Assembly: GCA_004151065.3 (NCBI GenBank)
Contig: NWUY0300002108.1
Coordinates: forward strand, 11,793-33,374
Direction of reading: 5' to 3'
Length of the DNA stretch: 21,582 nucleotides
Source of the DNA: Larix sibirica
Taxonomy: Eukaryota > Streptophyta > Pinopsida > Pinales > Pinaceae
Shown here: positions 1-9,269 of the stretch, in pieces
Layout of the letters: each line of letters starts with the position of its first letter
Position numbering within the stretch: the first letter of the stretch is position 1
The notes under the pieces: model-generated
Told to the model about the DNA's origin: nothing
What the model saw: only the letters and a program-made list of their open reading frames with translations
Database searches by the model: none
Program-made: the position numbers and the translations under genes

Positions 1-413
1 TGATAACATTATTTTATATTGGTGTTTCACAAAAGTGAGTTTGTCATGGACTTGATTATGGTAGGATCTAGGTTTAAATTTTGAGAGTTAAAAATGTTCG
101 TTAGGAAGTATCTTAACATTCTGTTGTATCGATCATTTATAGAAATTACATTACATTGGATTTTACAGTTTAAACGCAATCTGATCGGTCATAAAATATA
201 TGGAAATTTTTAAATATGACTAGTTATGTATTTTAATTGGTCAATTTTAATGGGTACACTTAATTTGAAATTCCAATCCTGATAAATCCCATCTTATATG
301 CTACTAACATTAAAATCAATGTATGTCGCCTATATTCTTAGTGTTTATAAATTGTGTTTTAACAGGAATATAAGTGATTTTCATTGATATATAAAAGCTA
401 TGGTCAAATTGGT

Positions 414-457
<44 letters not shown>

Positions 458-618
458 GTATTGTTTGGAACTCCCACTTATGTCAATAGGCCTATACCTA
501 TAGGCTGGACATTCTTACTATTATCTACTTGTAATCTATATTATTAACAACTATATATTCTAATGAATTGTCCATAAAAGAATATGGCATAGAAAATCAT
601 ATGAAAAACTTGGTCTAA
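1..618. other. AT-rich spacer, no gene seen
   Basis: I find no open frame with recognisable protein character on either strand. The stretch is AT-rich and holds only the microsatellite listed separately. It lies downstream, in minus-strand terms, of the coding relic that ends at 619. Confidence 0.6.
421..462. repeat. (TA)n / (TATG)n microsatellite
   Basis: About twelve TA dinucleotides run directly into four TATG/GTAT tetranucleotide steps. This compound simple repeat is typical of slippage-prone plant intergenic DNA and is likely to vary in length between individuals. Confidence 0.95.
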
Positions 619-1478
619 TTAACCAAATTCATGCCCATTATGGGCTTCCTTCATTTCTTCTTCACCAATCTCTTGATTTCCAAGTGTTGCTTGGTTTCTT
701 GCTTCTTCATCATGCTCCCCTAGTGCATGTTGAACTATAATTTCCTCCATAGTGCTTCCTTGACTAAATCTATGGAACCTCAAGGATTATCCATGATATA
801 TTGTGAGGTACAAACAAAACCCAGTATCATGTTGTAGTGCATTTCAATGTTTGTAGCCAATTTCTCCATTGTCCTATTTGGGATTCCAATCTCTCTTCCA
901 AATCATTGTTCCTTTCCATTTGAGCCTCAATTTGATCGGTTATTCTCTGTTCAAGTGTATAATTTACTCATGAAGAGTGGTATAATGAATACAAATTCAT
1001 CCAACCTAGGTCACCACTTAATTCAAAATATTTCCTTTCGACATAGTAACAACCAGGCTCAAAGTGGATAAAGAGTTGAAACCATTCCACGAGGTGAAGG
1101 TCAAGTCCCAATAGAATTTTTGACCAACCAACGATGTTGCTCTTTGATTCATTTTCCAAGTGTATATGGTCCCATCCTAACAAACAATGTAACAGGACAA
1201 ACCCTAACAAATATCCCACTCAACTAGTTAAACGACATAAATCCCCCACCCTAGTAGCCTGATAAATCACACCTACAATACAATTCTCTGTAATATGAAC
1301 CTTGAAAATCCCATCACATCGATGTATGAAGAAATGTGTGGAGGGTATGGGAAAAGGAGGACGTTTAAATGTGCCTTCCTTAATCCACACCGTTATCCAT
1401 TGTCCCTCGATTATTGATGAATGTTGTAACTGAGGTTTATATTCATGGTATTAGATGCATAACAAGGTCACCCACATT
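619..1478 (-). pseudogene. Unrecognised decayed coding stretch with coiled-coil C-terminus
   Basis: One minus-strand frame reads from about 1478 to 827, broken by few stops. It has protein-like composition: first a segment containing EGQWITVWIKEGTFKRPP, then a W/L/H-rich middle (VGWSKILLGLDLHLVEW), then a charged heptad-like segment (TDQIEAQMERNNDLEERLES) that predicts a coiled coil. A stop at about 968 would be explained by CGA to TGA. After a stop at 827 a different frame continues to 619 with an acidic segment (MEEIIVQHALGEHDEEARN), suggesting a frameshift. I recognise no family. The order, globular part then coiled coil then acidic tail, recalls gag-like or mobile-domain-linked plant retroelement proteins, but that is inference. 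A chance reading is possible but less likely, given about 200 codons of consistent character. Confidence 0.45.
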
Positions 1479-1786
1479 TTTCATTAAGTACAAATACAAA
1501 TATGAGCATGGAATCTGCTATGATAATTGTATCCAACAACCTCTTTGGTTTCCTAGTGCATTCACAAACTATGCCAATAATATGCTGCAAATGTCTCTTG
1601 AGTCTTTACCATTGCCACAATAAATATGAATATAAGAACATTGATTTCTTCCTTGCAAATGGGTTGAAGCATGCCAAGTTTATCCTTTGAAAAGGGGTAA
1701 CAAGAGTCAAAGGATAAACTTAAAGGGTTGTTTTCTTATGAGATAAGGAGAGAATTGCAGCTGGAATAAACAAGCAACAACTATCC

Positions 1787-1794
1787 TTTTTTTT
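1787..1794 (-). other. A8 tail of a minus-strand retroposon
   Basis: Eight T on the plus strand read as A8 on the minus strand. It lies downstream of the decayed frame at 2135-2806 and follows an AT-rich, 3'UTR-like stretch (1795-2134). It is the best candidate for the 3' end of either the LINE or a separate short retroposon inserted beyond it. The plus-strand flank is GCAACAACTATCC. A partial match, TCAACAATCACCC near 2942-2955, agrees at 9 of 13 positions, and three of the four mismatches are C/T transitions. This is only a weak candidate for a target-site duplication. Confidence 0.4.
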
Positions 1795-2134
1795 GTAAAC
1801 TACAGAGAAAAAATAAATTAAAGTACAAAAAATATTACATGCATAGGATGGTATGTAGTTCTGAGAGAATCTTGAGGCCTCTTACAGAGAAAAAAATTCA
1901 AAGTATGGCCCTTGTATACTTGCTCACATATGGGTTGAAAGTATGATCTTTCATCAATATGTAGGTAATAGAGATAATTACAAAACACTGCTAAAAGCAT
2001 AAAACTAGACCTGCTACAAAAGAGCCTGTAACGAATTCTAATATAAGCATGAGCGAATGAACAAAAAACTTGTTGACCCAAAGCAGAGTGTCCATCAGAT
2101 ATGTAGATAAACTAGAGAAAGAAAAAACACAGGA
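1795..2134 (-). other. AT-rich 3'UTR-like stretch
   Basis: Minus-strand sequence between the stop at 2135 and the A8 tract. It is T-rich with no sustained frame of protein character; a minus-strand open frame at 1818-2081 is low-complexity and unconvincing. It reads best as the 3' untranslated part of the element whose tail is at 1787-1794. Confidence 0.35.
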
Positions 2135-2806
2135 TTACTTGGAGACACCATCTGTATTAGCCTCGTCAACCTTCTCCTCCACGATGGGGCAACGAAAAAT
2201 ATCCAGAGATGGAAGAGATGCCAAGGACGTTCTTGTTGCTGGAACCCGTGGAGCTGTCAATGGTCGCCATGGATTCAGATCTTGAGGAGCTTTATGTGGC
2301 ATTTTTTGCTGGTAATGGTTCAGTCTTTTGGGGGAAACCAGGATGGAAGAACCAATGTGTTCCAGCCTTTTATGCTTGTGGCCACCGGTGGATTCCACGT
2401 TAGTGAAATCCGCATGTTGCACTAGACATTTGTCATGCTGAGTATTCTTGGTGTCCGTTGGCTTGGAAATTTGTGAAGCAGTAGGAGAAGAGGTTGAGTG
2501 CTCAGCAAGGGACAAAGCAGGAGGTGGAGGTGGGGTTTCAATCCCCTGTCAAGGCTCCTCAGCTTGTAAGAGAATGTTGGCCAACATATTTTGAACCATC
2601 TAGAAATTCCTACGCCTAACACAAGTCCTTTGAGTAACTAGATGCTGCAAAACCAATTCCTCCTCCCATTTTTCGATCATCATTCTCAAATGCTCTCGGA
2701 TTGAATTTTCATACGCATTGAAATTAAATCTTCCTCTCCCATGATTTCCTTAGTTGAAACGACCATCACCACCTCGACGAGGAACACCATAGATCCTACG
2801 AGACAT
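2135..2806 (-). pseudogene. Unrecognised 223-codon frame with three in-frame stops, beyond the LINE
   Basis: From an ATG at 2804-2806 one frame runs 224 codons to a TAA at 2135-2137, interrupted only by stops at 2750-2752 (TAA), 2600-2602 (TAG) and 2549-2551 (TGA). Each is what a single C-to-T change in CAA, CAG or CGA would give. The N-terminus is basic and Gly/Arg-rich (MSRRIYGVPRRGGDGRFN). A charged, probably helical stretch follows (IREHLRMMIEKWEEELVLQH, then a QRTCVRRR patch), then a Pro/Ser-rich linker and a basic C-terminal half (LNPWRPLTAPRVPATRTS). A C/T-rich 5'UTR-like segment precedes the ATG. It resembles a small nucleic-acid-binding or gag-like protein, but I recognise no family. 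It could be a third, 3' ORF of the LINE or the ORF of a separate short retroposon inserted in the LINE tail. Confidence 0.55.
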
Positions 2807-3164
2807 CTTTCCAAACTAGTATGTCACCCTTGAATTCCTATGCATATCAGAAGGGATCCAAGGGGGCTCAGGGCAGAGTTCGAGAGCAAAAGAACCAGAG
2901 TAGAGCAGAGTGCATGGGTAAGAGAAGCAAACCCAAACTGTCAACAATCACCCATCAAAAAGATGAGAATAAACCTTAGCGAAACTCCAACTGCTCGGAG
3001 GTTGAATGTAGAAGTAATTCCGACCCAAGGGCCTTAAATCGGTTCCTGCAAAGTCCATTAATTCACATGGGGGAAAGAAGGAGGTCCAAGTACCAGAGCC
3101 GGCTCGAGCGCAGGCTCGAATGACCAATGAGTTAATGTTCAAATGCATTGATGATGAAGCCTTA
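2807..3164 (-). other. Junction between LINE ORF2 and the downstream frame
   Basis: About 360 bp without a convincing gene. The half next to 2807 is C/T-rich on the minus strand and resembles a 5' leader. A frame at 2948-3277 (-) overlaps the LINE C-terminus out of phase and is probably not translated. If a separate retroposon sits at 1787-2950, its boundary with the LINE should fall here. Confidence 0.35.
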
Positions 3165-4170
3165 TTAATTCGCATGAAGCGAGGATCGAGCATGCTCCAT
3201 GTGGTGGGAGGATGAGACCACCGTGGAGGAGTCCATATGCATAGAAAAATCACTCGAATCCCGGATTTGACGATCATGTTCCATTAGGGAGAGGAAATCT
3301 TGCTTGAGATGAGAATCAAGAAGCAGGACAGGATCCAAATATTGGAGGGAGACATTACTTGAGACACCTTCATTAGTGATTTGATCTTCTAGTGCATTGG
3401 ATTTCCTTATAACATGTTGGAAAGTAATGGCCCCTAACGGGAATAAGGGTTTCCATTCGAGAGAGTCTAAAGTTGAGCCTCCAGCTGGGAGAGAGCTTAG
3501 TGATTTGGGAGCCACATTGAATTTTTTTAGCTATGGAGATGAAAATTTGAGAATATCCTTCTATTATCAGGGGAAGAAAGGATCAAGAAGAAGCTATTTG
3601 AATCCCATTTAGAAGAGTTGCTTCCACCACATTATTTCTTTCATGGCCCATATTTCCAAAGTAGAGGCGGGTAGTTTTCCCTAAGATGTCCCTGAAGACT
3701 CCACCAAATCCAACATGGCTTGGATTTCCTTTAGAAGATCCATCAAAATTGAGTTTGAGAAAAATAGAGGGAGGTCGACTCCAAGAGTTAGGACTTGGAG
3801 GAGATACGGGTCTGCTGATGTTGCTAGAAGTGAACGTTTGAGGACCATTTTTCCAGCTTTTTAAAATCACAGTCTCTAGAGGGTTGGCTTTGAAGTCTTG
3901 GTCATACCAGTTTTGGAGAAGGAAAGTTTCCAAGATGTGGTCCTTACACTTAACCCAAACTAGATCATCAGTTCTAGCATTGTCTTTAAAAATTCTAGAT
4001 TTGCGTTCTTTCCAAATTTCCCAAACCACAAAACTTGGGGCATGATTCTAAAGTCGGTTGAGGATGTTGTTTTGGCAAGGTTTTTCAGTCCAATTTTTAA
4101 AGGTTTGGATAGGATTACCATGCACTCGATCAGTTATTCTACAAAGGATATTTAGTCTGTCCCATAAGTT
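3165..4170 (-). pseudogene. LINE ORF2 C-terminus with RNase H domain
   Basis: The segment 4029-3800 (FVVWEIWKERKSRIFKD) is the usual spacer after the zinc knuckle. RNase H follows: LNFDGSSKGNPSHVGFGGVF at about 3697-3756 (first catalytic Asp at 3742-3744), HERNNVVEATLL (catalytic Glu), then a stop at 3583 and a frame change. The third acidic site, normally EGDS, reads EGYS (codon at 3553-3555), Asp to Tyr. The C-terminal signature is at 3361-3425 in another frame as FQHVIRKSNALEDQITNEGV, where relatives have H-x-x-R-x-x-N-x-x-A-D-x-L-A. The last catalytic Asp is kept. Plant L1 elements with this extra RNase H are known. The frame ends at 3165. Confidence 0.88.
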
Positions 4171-4174
4171 TTTA

Positions 4175-4330
4175 GAGAAGGAGCAAGAGTCTAGCAAGTG
4201 CTCCATGGCTTCCTCCTGATTGTTGCAAAGAGCACATCTGGAAGGACCATGAAGTCTGCGTTTAATAAGATTGTCCCAAGAGAGGAACTATTTGTCGATG
4301 ATGAGCCATAGGAAGGTGGTGAACTTTTTC
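4175..4330 (-). pseudogene. LINE ORF2 zinc-binding domain (zf-RVT type)
   Basis: The minus strand reads W-x-I-I-D-K...LSWDNLIKRRLHGPSRCALC, then NNQEEAMEHLLDSCSFSKNL, giving the C-x2-C...H-x4-C pattern of the zinc-binding region found C-terminal to RT in plant non-LTR elements. The reading is one frame off from the preceding block (4350-4529), so a frameshift lies near 4330-4350. All four zinc ligands are intact. It probably binds element RNA or target DNA; the role is inferred from the family. Confidence 0.88.
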
Positions 4331-5165
4331 CAGGTATTATACTCCAAAGTTTTGACCATATGGGGTCCCACTGTTCAATGTGATTCTGAGTATGTAAGTG
4401 ATAGGCCTCCTTGATATTGAAGGATCCAATGGACTTATAAACCCATCTAATGATGTCTAGTTTTGGATGAATGAATTTTTTTCTCTTTTGTAGCTCCTTC
4501 CATATCCTATCCATATCATCATTATTCATTTGAATTCCCCATTACCTTGGGTGTGTCCATATCATGAAATCATGTTGCGCCTCACTCGCCCAATAATCCT
4601 CGACTGAGAGATTTTCAAAGGCCTATATGAAGTCCTGTAAGAGTGGCATTTGGAGTAGGTGATGCAAACTAGGCATTTGTTGCCAGGAATCTGTCCAGAA
4701 GTGGGAAGAGGACCCATTTCTGATTTCCCAAAAACTGTGTTGTTGGACCAAGTGCCTCTGGGAATTTGCAACGTTCCGGATGAGAGAAACTTGTATGGAT
4801 AGATTGAAACGAATGATTTCCTATGGGTACCAGTTGGAGGCATATTTCCAATTCCAGAGTTGGGCCCACAATGTGGAATTTTTTTTCACCCAATTCCACC
4901 AAATTTTAGCATTAAATATCTCATTACTAATGGTTGGATCTCTCAGGCCTAGACCTCCATATGATTTGGTCATGCATACCGTATCCCATTTAACAAGATG
5001 CCATTTGAAGTGATTTTTGTCACCCCCCCGAAATAAAGGTGCATTGAAGACTTCGCATAGATTTTAGGACCCATTTTGGTGTTGCAAGAACATAAAATAG
5101 TTAGAGTGGCATGTTTTGAAGACCTGACTTGATGAGAATAAGACATCTAGCTAGGTTTAGAGACT
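4245..5165 (-). pseudogene. LINE ORF2 connection region between RT and zinc knuckle
   Basis: Decayed but ordered blocks on the minus strand: a post-RT thumb-like segment (LATPKWVLKSMRSLQ), the stretch 4902-4669 (VELGEKKFHIVGPTLELEIC, with PTTQFLGNQKWVLFPLLDRF matching the 'isWxIgnGxxi.fW.D.W' region of plant LINEs), then 4529-4350 (WVYKSIGSFNIKEAYHLHTQ), the usual segment before the zinc-binding domain. There are several frameshifts and stops. It has no separate catalytic role; it joins RT to the zinc knuckle. Confidence 0.8.
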
Positions 5166-5169
5166 GTAA

Positions 5170-6215
5170 AGTGGGCCAAGAGGAGAGTTTAACCTCTAGT
5201 TTATCTAGCAGTTCTCTCCAGGAAGAGTGTTTGATAGCAAAATCAGTGACAGGGGCTCCCAAATATTTGGAGGGGAGTGAGGAAATAGAGAACCCGAGGA
5301 TTCTGGCTATGTTCCTTTGAGTAATGCTTGGAGTGTTGAAGAGAAAGATGTGTGATTTATCAAGACTAATAGAAGTTCTGGAGGCTTCTGAGAAGACTTT
5401 TAGGATCTGCTTTAGGGTTCAGGCTTCTTGCACAGAGGGATGACTCATAAGTAGGTTATCGTCCACAAATTGCTGGTGCGTGAGAGGAGGATTATCATGT
5501 AGAGTAAGGCCTTCGAGGAGGCCGTTAGAGAAGTGGATCTTGCGTAGGCATCCCAAACCTTCAGCTATCAATATGAAAAGGAAGGGTGAAAGGGTGTCTC
5601 CTTGGAGGATTCCTCTGGAGGGGGAGAAGGTGGTTGAAGGAGTACCATTAACCAGAATGGAAAAGAAGGGAGTGGAAATAAGGGAAATGACCCATTTAGT
5701 CCAGGAGTGAGAGAATCCAAAGGAAAGGAATATTTTTTCAATATAGTTCCAGCTAAGTTTATCAAAAGCCTTGGAGAGATCAAGCTTGAGGAGCATACTT
5801 GGTTTTTTGGTGGTTTTAAGGGAATGAATGACCTCATGAGCTACAATGATCCCATCAAGGACTTGTCTTCCTTCTACATAGCTAGTCTGCTCAAGGGATA
5901 TGAGAGAAGTTAGACGTGGTTTGAGATGATTAACAATACCCCTGCAAATGATCTTGTAAACAACATTGCAGAGGGAAATCATGGGTCTATACTTACTTGG
6001 AGAAGCTGCATTTTACTCCTTTGGTATGATAGTGAGGAAGGTAGCATTGAGAGCTGGAAGAACCCACTGTTTCTTGAGTGATTCTTCCACGATCTCCCAT
6101 AATTCATCCATGAACATACCCCAACAATGATGGAAAAAATCAATGGTGAAACCATCTAGACCTGGGGATTTTCCTTCTATTATTTGTTGAACCACTATTT
6201 CCACTTCCAAAGCGG
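5170..6215 (-). pseudogene. LINE ORF2 reverse transcriptase domain
   Basis: Non-LTR reverse transcriptase (RVT_1 family). One frame runs from 6210 to beyond 5170 with stops at 6013-6015 and 5419-5421, the latter explained by CGA to TGA. Landmarks in order: GKSPGLDGFTIDFFHHCWG; LNATFLTIIPKE; YRPMISLCNVVYKII; EGRQVLDGIIVAHEVIHS; KLDLSKAFDKLSW, which carries the first catalytic Asp; SRGILQGDTLSPFLFIL; QFVDDN with the catalytic Asp pair at 5458-5469; SSLPSKYLGAPVTD. All three catalytic Asp are kept. Val in place of the commoner Ala in the FxDD box occurs in related plant LINEs as far as I recall, so I do not treat it as a defect. The protein-level match is strong and leaves no real alternative. 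Confidence 0.95.
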
Positions 6216-6224
6216 TGATGGGTC

Positions 6225-6840
6225 ATATGAGGGTTTCATTCTGCTCATCTGTTGTTATTATTATCGGGATATGAGTTGTGATATAGTCAATAGAAGCTTA
6301 CCTGTTCAGGGAGTCTTCTGTTAGCAGATCCTTGTAAAACGCAACCAACTCTTGATCTATTTCCTCATGCATATCCACCCTATTTACATCTGTCTTCTTT
6401 AAAGTGTTGATTTTTTTGTGCATTCTGTGTTGTATGGTTGAACGGTGATAGAAGGTAGTGTTGCGCTCTCCTTCTTTTAACCAGTTGATTCACGACTTTT
6501 GTTTCCATAGTATTTCCTCCTACCTGCATCGATCATCAATTTGAGCCTGAATCTATGCTTCTTTTTTGTTTCTCTCCTATATGCAGCCTTCATTTATCAT
6601 CTGTTGTCGGAGAGAGTTCATTTCCTAATCCAGGGAATTCTTAGTTGTAAAGATATTTCCAAAAGTGTTCTTATTCCAAATCCTTATATTTTTCTTAAGG
6701 AGTTTTAATTTCTCCTGGAGCCTGTGCATCTTAGAATTACCTGAGACATGGAAAAATGTCCACCAATTTTTGATAGTTTCATGAAAGTCAAGGTGGGAGA
6801 TCCGGAATTTCTCAAATCTAAAGGGATGCAGTAAGAAAGG
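6225..6840 (-). pseudogene. LINE ORF2 linker between endonuclease and reverse transcriptase
   Basis: Minus-strand reading shows the typical plant L1 linker: a helical segment (KNWWTFFHVSGNSKMHRLQ then KLKLLKKNIRIWNKNTFGNI), then NWLKEGERNTTFYHRST, then INTLKKTDVNRVDMHEEID and FYKDLLTED just before the RT. These conserved blocks link the endonuclease and RT fragments into one ancestral ORF. The blocks are in the expected order and spacing but need frame changes and carry stops, including one after DSLNR. Confidence 0.8.
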
Positions 6841-6849
6841 TCTTTGTCC

Positions 6850-7500
6850 CTGCTAAGTCAAACTGATCAGCCTGTGATCAGAGCCAATAGAGGGGAGGAT
6901 CGTCGCTGTTAGATTCATGCCAATGTCTATAATGTCTTCTGAAAGTAGGAAATGGTAAAGTTTTGAAGCTATCTAATGTAGTCCTCCTCTTTAGTTGTTC
7001 CAAGTGAATATTCCATTGATGGTTTCTACATCAACCAATCGATTGTTTTCTATGAATATTTTGAATCGATTATCTTCTTGAGAAAGGGATCTGCACCCCC
7101 CTTTTATCTCTCAAAGATTGGTGACCATATTAAAATATCCAGCTAAGATCCAAGGTCATCTAGGAGTGTTGTTCCTGTACCACTCCAGATAGTCTAGAAG
7201 TGTGAGTTTTTAGTCTAGAGATTGTGGTTTATAGAAATTGGTAAGATGGCCATGGAAATTAGTACCGAAAACATGGAAAGAGGTTGAGATGGAATTTCTT
7301 GTGACTAGAAAATAATTGAGATTTATCTCTTATGGGATCCAAATCAATGCGAGACCACTCGAATCTCCATTTGCATCAATAGCTACCGCTCTGTTGCCTT
7401 TCCAAAGACGTGCCATGAGGGTATCCAGAGTGCTTCTACTACATTTATTTTCTTGAATGAAGAGCATTGATGGTTGTTACACCCAAAATATACTCATCAT
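6850..7500 (-). pseudogene. LINE ORF2 endonuclease domain (AP/exonuclease-endonuclease-phosphatase fold)
   Basis: The domain would nick target DNA to prime reverse transcription. Visible landmarks in order: QPSMLFIQE near 7450-7479, where family members read QET/K and the metal-binding Glu is kept; GNRAVAIDANGDSSGLALIW near 7350-7410; the catalytic-loop motif GDFN, read here as GYFNMV at 7126-7140, so Asp is replaced by Tyr; TWNN; and the terminal GSDHRLIS at 6864-6887, which keeps the SDH triad. Stops occur at the W-V-stop-QP junction, after WIP, and in NL-stop-EIKGG among others. The domain may extend 5' to about 7600, but the expected N-terminal WN-x-RGL motif is not clearly readable. The Asp-to-Tyr change alone should abolish activity. 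Confidence 0.88.
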
Positions 7501-7526
7501 GAGATTCAGTGTATACACCCTTGAAG

Positions 7527-7527
7527 N
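7527..7527. other. Ambiguous base (N)
   Basis: The only N in the window; an assembly or base-calling uncertainty near the 5' end of the LINE endonuclease region. It may hide one real frame lesion. Confidence 0.99.
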
Positions 7528-7604
7528 TGTGATCTTTGTATTGGGGCTTATTCTATCTCTGAGGAAGTTGCGGGGTTTTTCACCTTCTTGGTTTTCCCCG
7601 AGGA

Positions 7605-8610
7605 AACTCTGTGTCTCTTGTGTTTATGATTGTTATGCTGTGCATGTTATTCTCTTAGTAGGATCCTAGATAATGTTTGAATGAAATTATCAAAAAATTA
7701 ACATCATTAAGGTCCGTTGCAAATGATGATGAGCAAGGAATACAGCCAGATCCTCGTACAGAGGGTGACATCTAAAAATCTACGTAGAAATCCAATTATG
7801 GTGGAGGAGGCTCTCTGGCGAACAAATGATAGTGATGGATTTATAATGGCGTCATTTATGGAAGGAAAGGAAGAAAGTGCTATAAGAAAGGGGGAAAGGC
7901 TCTTGATTTTTTGCATTCGCCTTGGTTTTCATATTTTGTTTGAGCTTAGGCGAAGTATTGTTAGGAGAAAGGGCAATAAGGCAATTAATTGTTTGCTATG
8001 GAGGGTAAGGATGGATCCACGGGGGAGAAAATCGCAGAGAGTGCTACGAGCCAAGAAGAAAGGTAAAGCTTCGAGGTGTAAGACTGAGCAAAAGAAATCC
8101 CATGAGGCTCCCAGTTTCTTCAGGGATAGAATCCCTCTGGTTATCAAAAAGGAAATTGAGAAGGTGAAGAGAGACATGGAGGAGTAAGTCAAAGCTATGT
8201 CCTCAAAATGATTAAATGAAGAGGTTTCCGAGTGGGTCGTTGAACCTGGTTTGATTGTAGGCCAACTCTTGGCTTATGATAGGATCATGGCCACCTTCTG
8301 GGTTATGGAAGGTCTCATCTTGTGCATTCTCATTGAGAGAGAGAATAAGGCAGCTAGTGACGAGGAGCCTATCTGGGCATAGAAAGAGCATAATCAGGAC
8401 TGTAGGCTTATGCACTGTAAAATCTATCTTATTGCTGGTAAAATGGGCATTCAAATCTATCTTCCCCCTGCCTTGGATCTGGGTATGGGTGTCTCGGGTG
8501 ATCAGGTGCTCGTTGTTGATGGTTTTGGTTCCAATGCAGGTCATGCATGTTGCCTGATCCATCCTTTCGAGCCGAAGCCGAACAAGGATATTTGATGAGA
8601 TTCTCTAGCT
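7605..8610 (-). other. Possible LINE 5' region / ORF1 remnant, strand uncertain
   Basis: An ORF1 would be expected upstream of the endonuclease. Minus-strand frames at 8212-8562 (contains QATCMTCIGTKTINNEHLI) and 7707-8192 (Ser/Leu/Pro-rich) could be its degraded C-terminal linker, but neither the RNA-binding domain nor the CCHC knuckle of plant ORF1 is convincing. The plus strand is also open: 7717-8187 (156 aa, ending in a charged segment PLVIKKEIEKVKRDMEE) and 8276-8557. Both strands look moderately protein-like over the same bases, so I cannot assign either. Confidence 0.25.
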
Positions 8611-9010
8611 TTGTGTCTTGAACAAGTAGCCCTTTTATGTCTAAGTTTTTTTGTTACAGTAATGTTTGGGAGGCCAAATTTAGAGCGGATGTATAAGTTC
8701 TACACTTTTTTCTTATGTCGGTGTCCTTTTGTTATAGCAGTAGGCGGTCAATTGTAGGAGGAATGAATAGTTCTTACAAACCTTTTTTGATGATGGATAG
8801 GATGGGTCTCTGAAATAGAAGTATAGGAGGGTTATTAGTCTTAAGGTTTCTACTAGTTATGCAACAATATGAAGGGTTTTGAGGTGAATATCCGGCGGCT
8901 ATCATGTCTATACACCTCCAAGGCCATATGTTTTTAATCTATGTAATTTTTTGTCGCTGTAATATAATGACTTATTTACAACAACAACAAAACGTGTATT
9001 ATAAAATAAA
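8611..9010. other. Spacer, no gene seen
   Basis: There is no frame of recognisable protein character. ACAACAACAAC near 8979-8990 resembles the flank of the A8 tract at 1787, but it is low-complexity and cannot be used as a target-site duplication. Confidence 0.4.
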
Positions 9011-9265
9011 TTACAAAGTACACTGAGAGATTATTACAAAGTTGCTCCACCCATTCTCTATGTTTAGCACATCCTCTTCACCATGCAGGTAATGACCGAA
9101 TGCACCATATTTCTCTTTAATATAGTTAATGATCCAACTGTTGGGATAGATCATTGACATATTTTCTTTTAAAATATCAGGATAAGGCATACTTATATCA
9201 TTTAACCTTTCAAATTCTTTCTTATCATTGTTTATGGCCTTCACAGATGATTTTAGCTGCCACAC
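9011..9265 (-). pseudogene. Short unrecognised coding relic (about 84 aa)
   Basis: The minus frame has balanced protein composition: INNDKKEFERLNDISMPYPD, then a segment with MIYPNSWIINYIKEKYGAFG and GEEDVLNIENGW. The frame remains readable upstream to about 9310 with one stop. It lies downstream, on the same strand, of the plant-mobile-domain-like pseudogene and could be a later exon or a neighbouring relic from the same element. I recognise no family. Confidence 0.35.
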
Positions 9266-9269
9266 TCAG

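Larger units (their letters stand above)
3165..7500 (-). mobile_element. L1-clade plant LINE, decayed ORF2 (EN-RT-zinc knuckle-RNase H)
   Basis: The full plant L1 ORF2 order is readable on the minus strand: AP-type endonuclease (about 7475-6860), linker (about 6800-6230), reverse transcriptase (about 6215-5170), connection region, zinc knuckle (about 4240-4175) and RNase H (about 3765-3360), ending at a stop at 3165. Such elements copy themselves by nicking the target and reverse transcribing their RNA at the nick. Many stops and frame changes make this copy inactive. Upstream, an ORF1 is not clearly recognisable. The 3' end is uncertain: no A tract follows 3165 directly, and the nearest is at 1787-1794. 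Ambiguous base N at 7527 lies just 5' of the recognisable domain. Confidence 0.93.

Noticed and set aside
2070-2285. Plus-strand frames at 2070-2285 and 2209-2403
   Set aside because: They are antisense to the longer minus-strand reading at 2135-2806, which has coherent composition and explicable stops.
5458-5469. FVDD in place of FADD as an inactivating RT mutation
   Set aside because: Both aspartates are intact and, as far as I recall, Val occurs at this position in related plant LINEs.
5480-5913. Plus-strand open frames of 68-76 aa across the RT region
   Set aside because: They are antisense shadows of the clearly coding minus-strand reverse transcriptase.
8975-8992. ACAACAACAAC as the 5' target-site duplication partner of the A8 at 1787
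   Set aside because: Low-complexity CAA repeat; a match to ACAAGCAACAAC is expected by chance.
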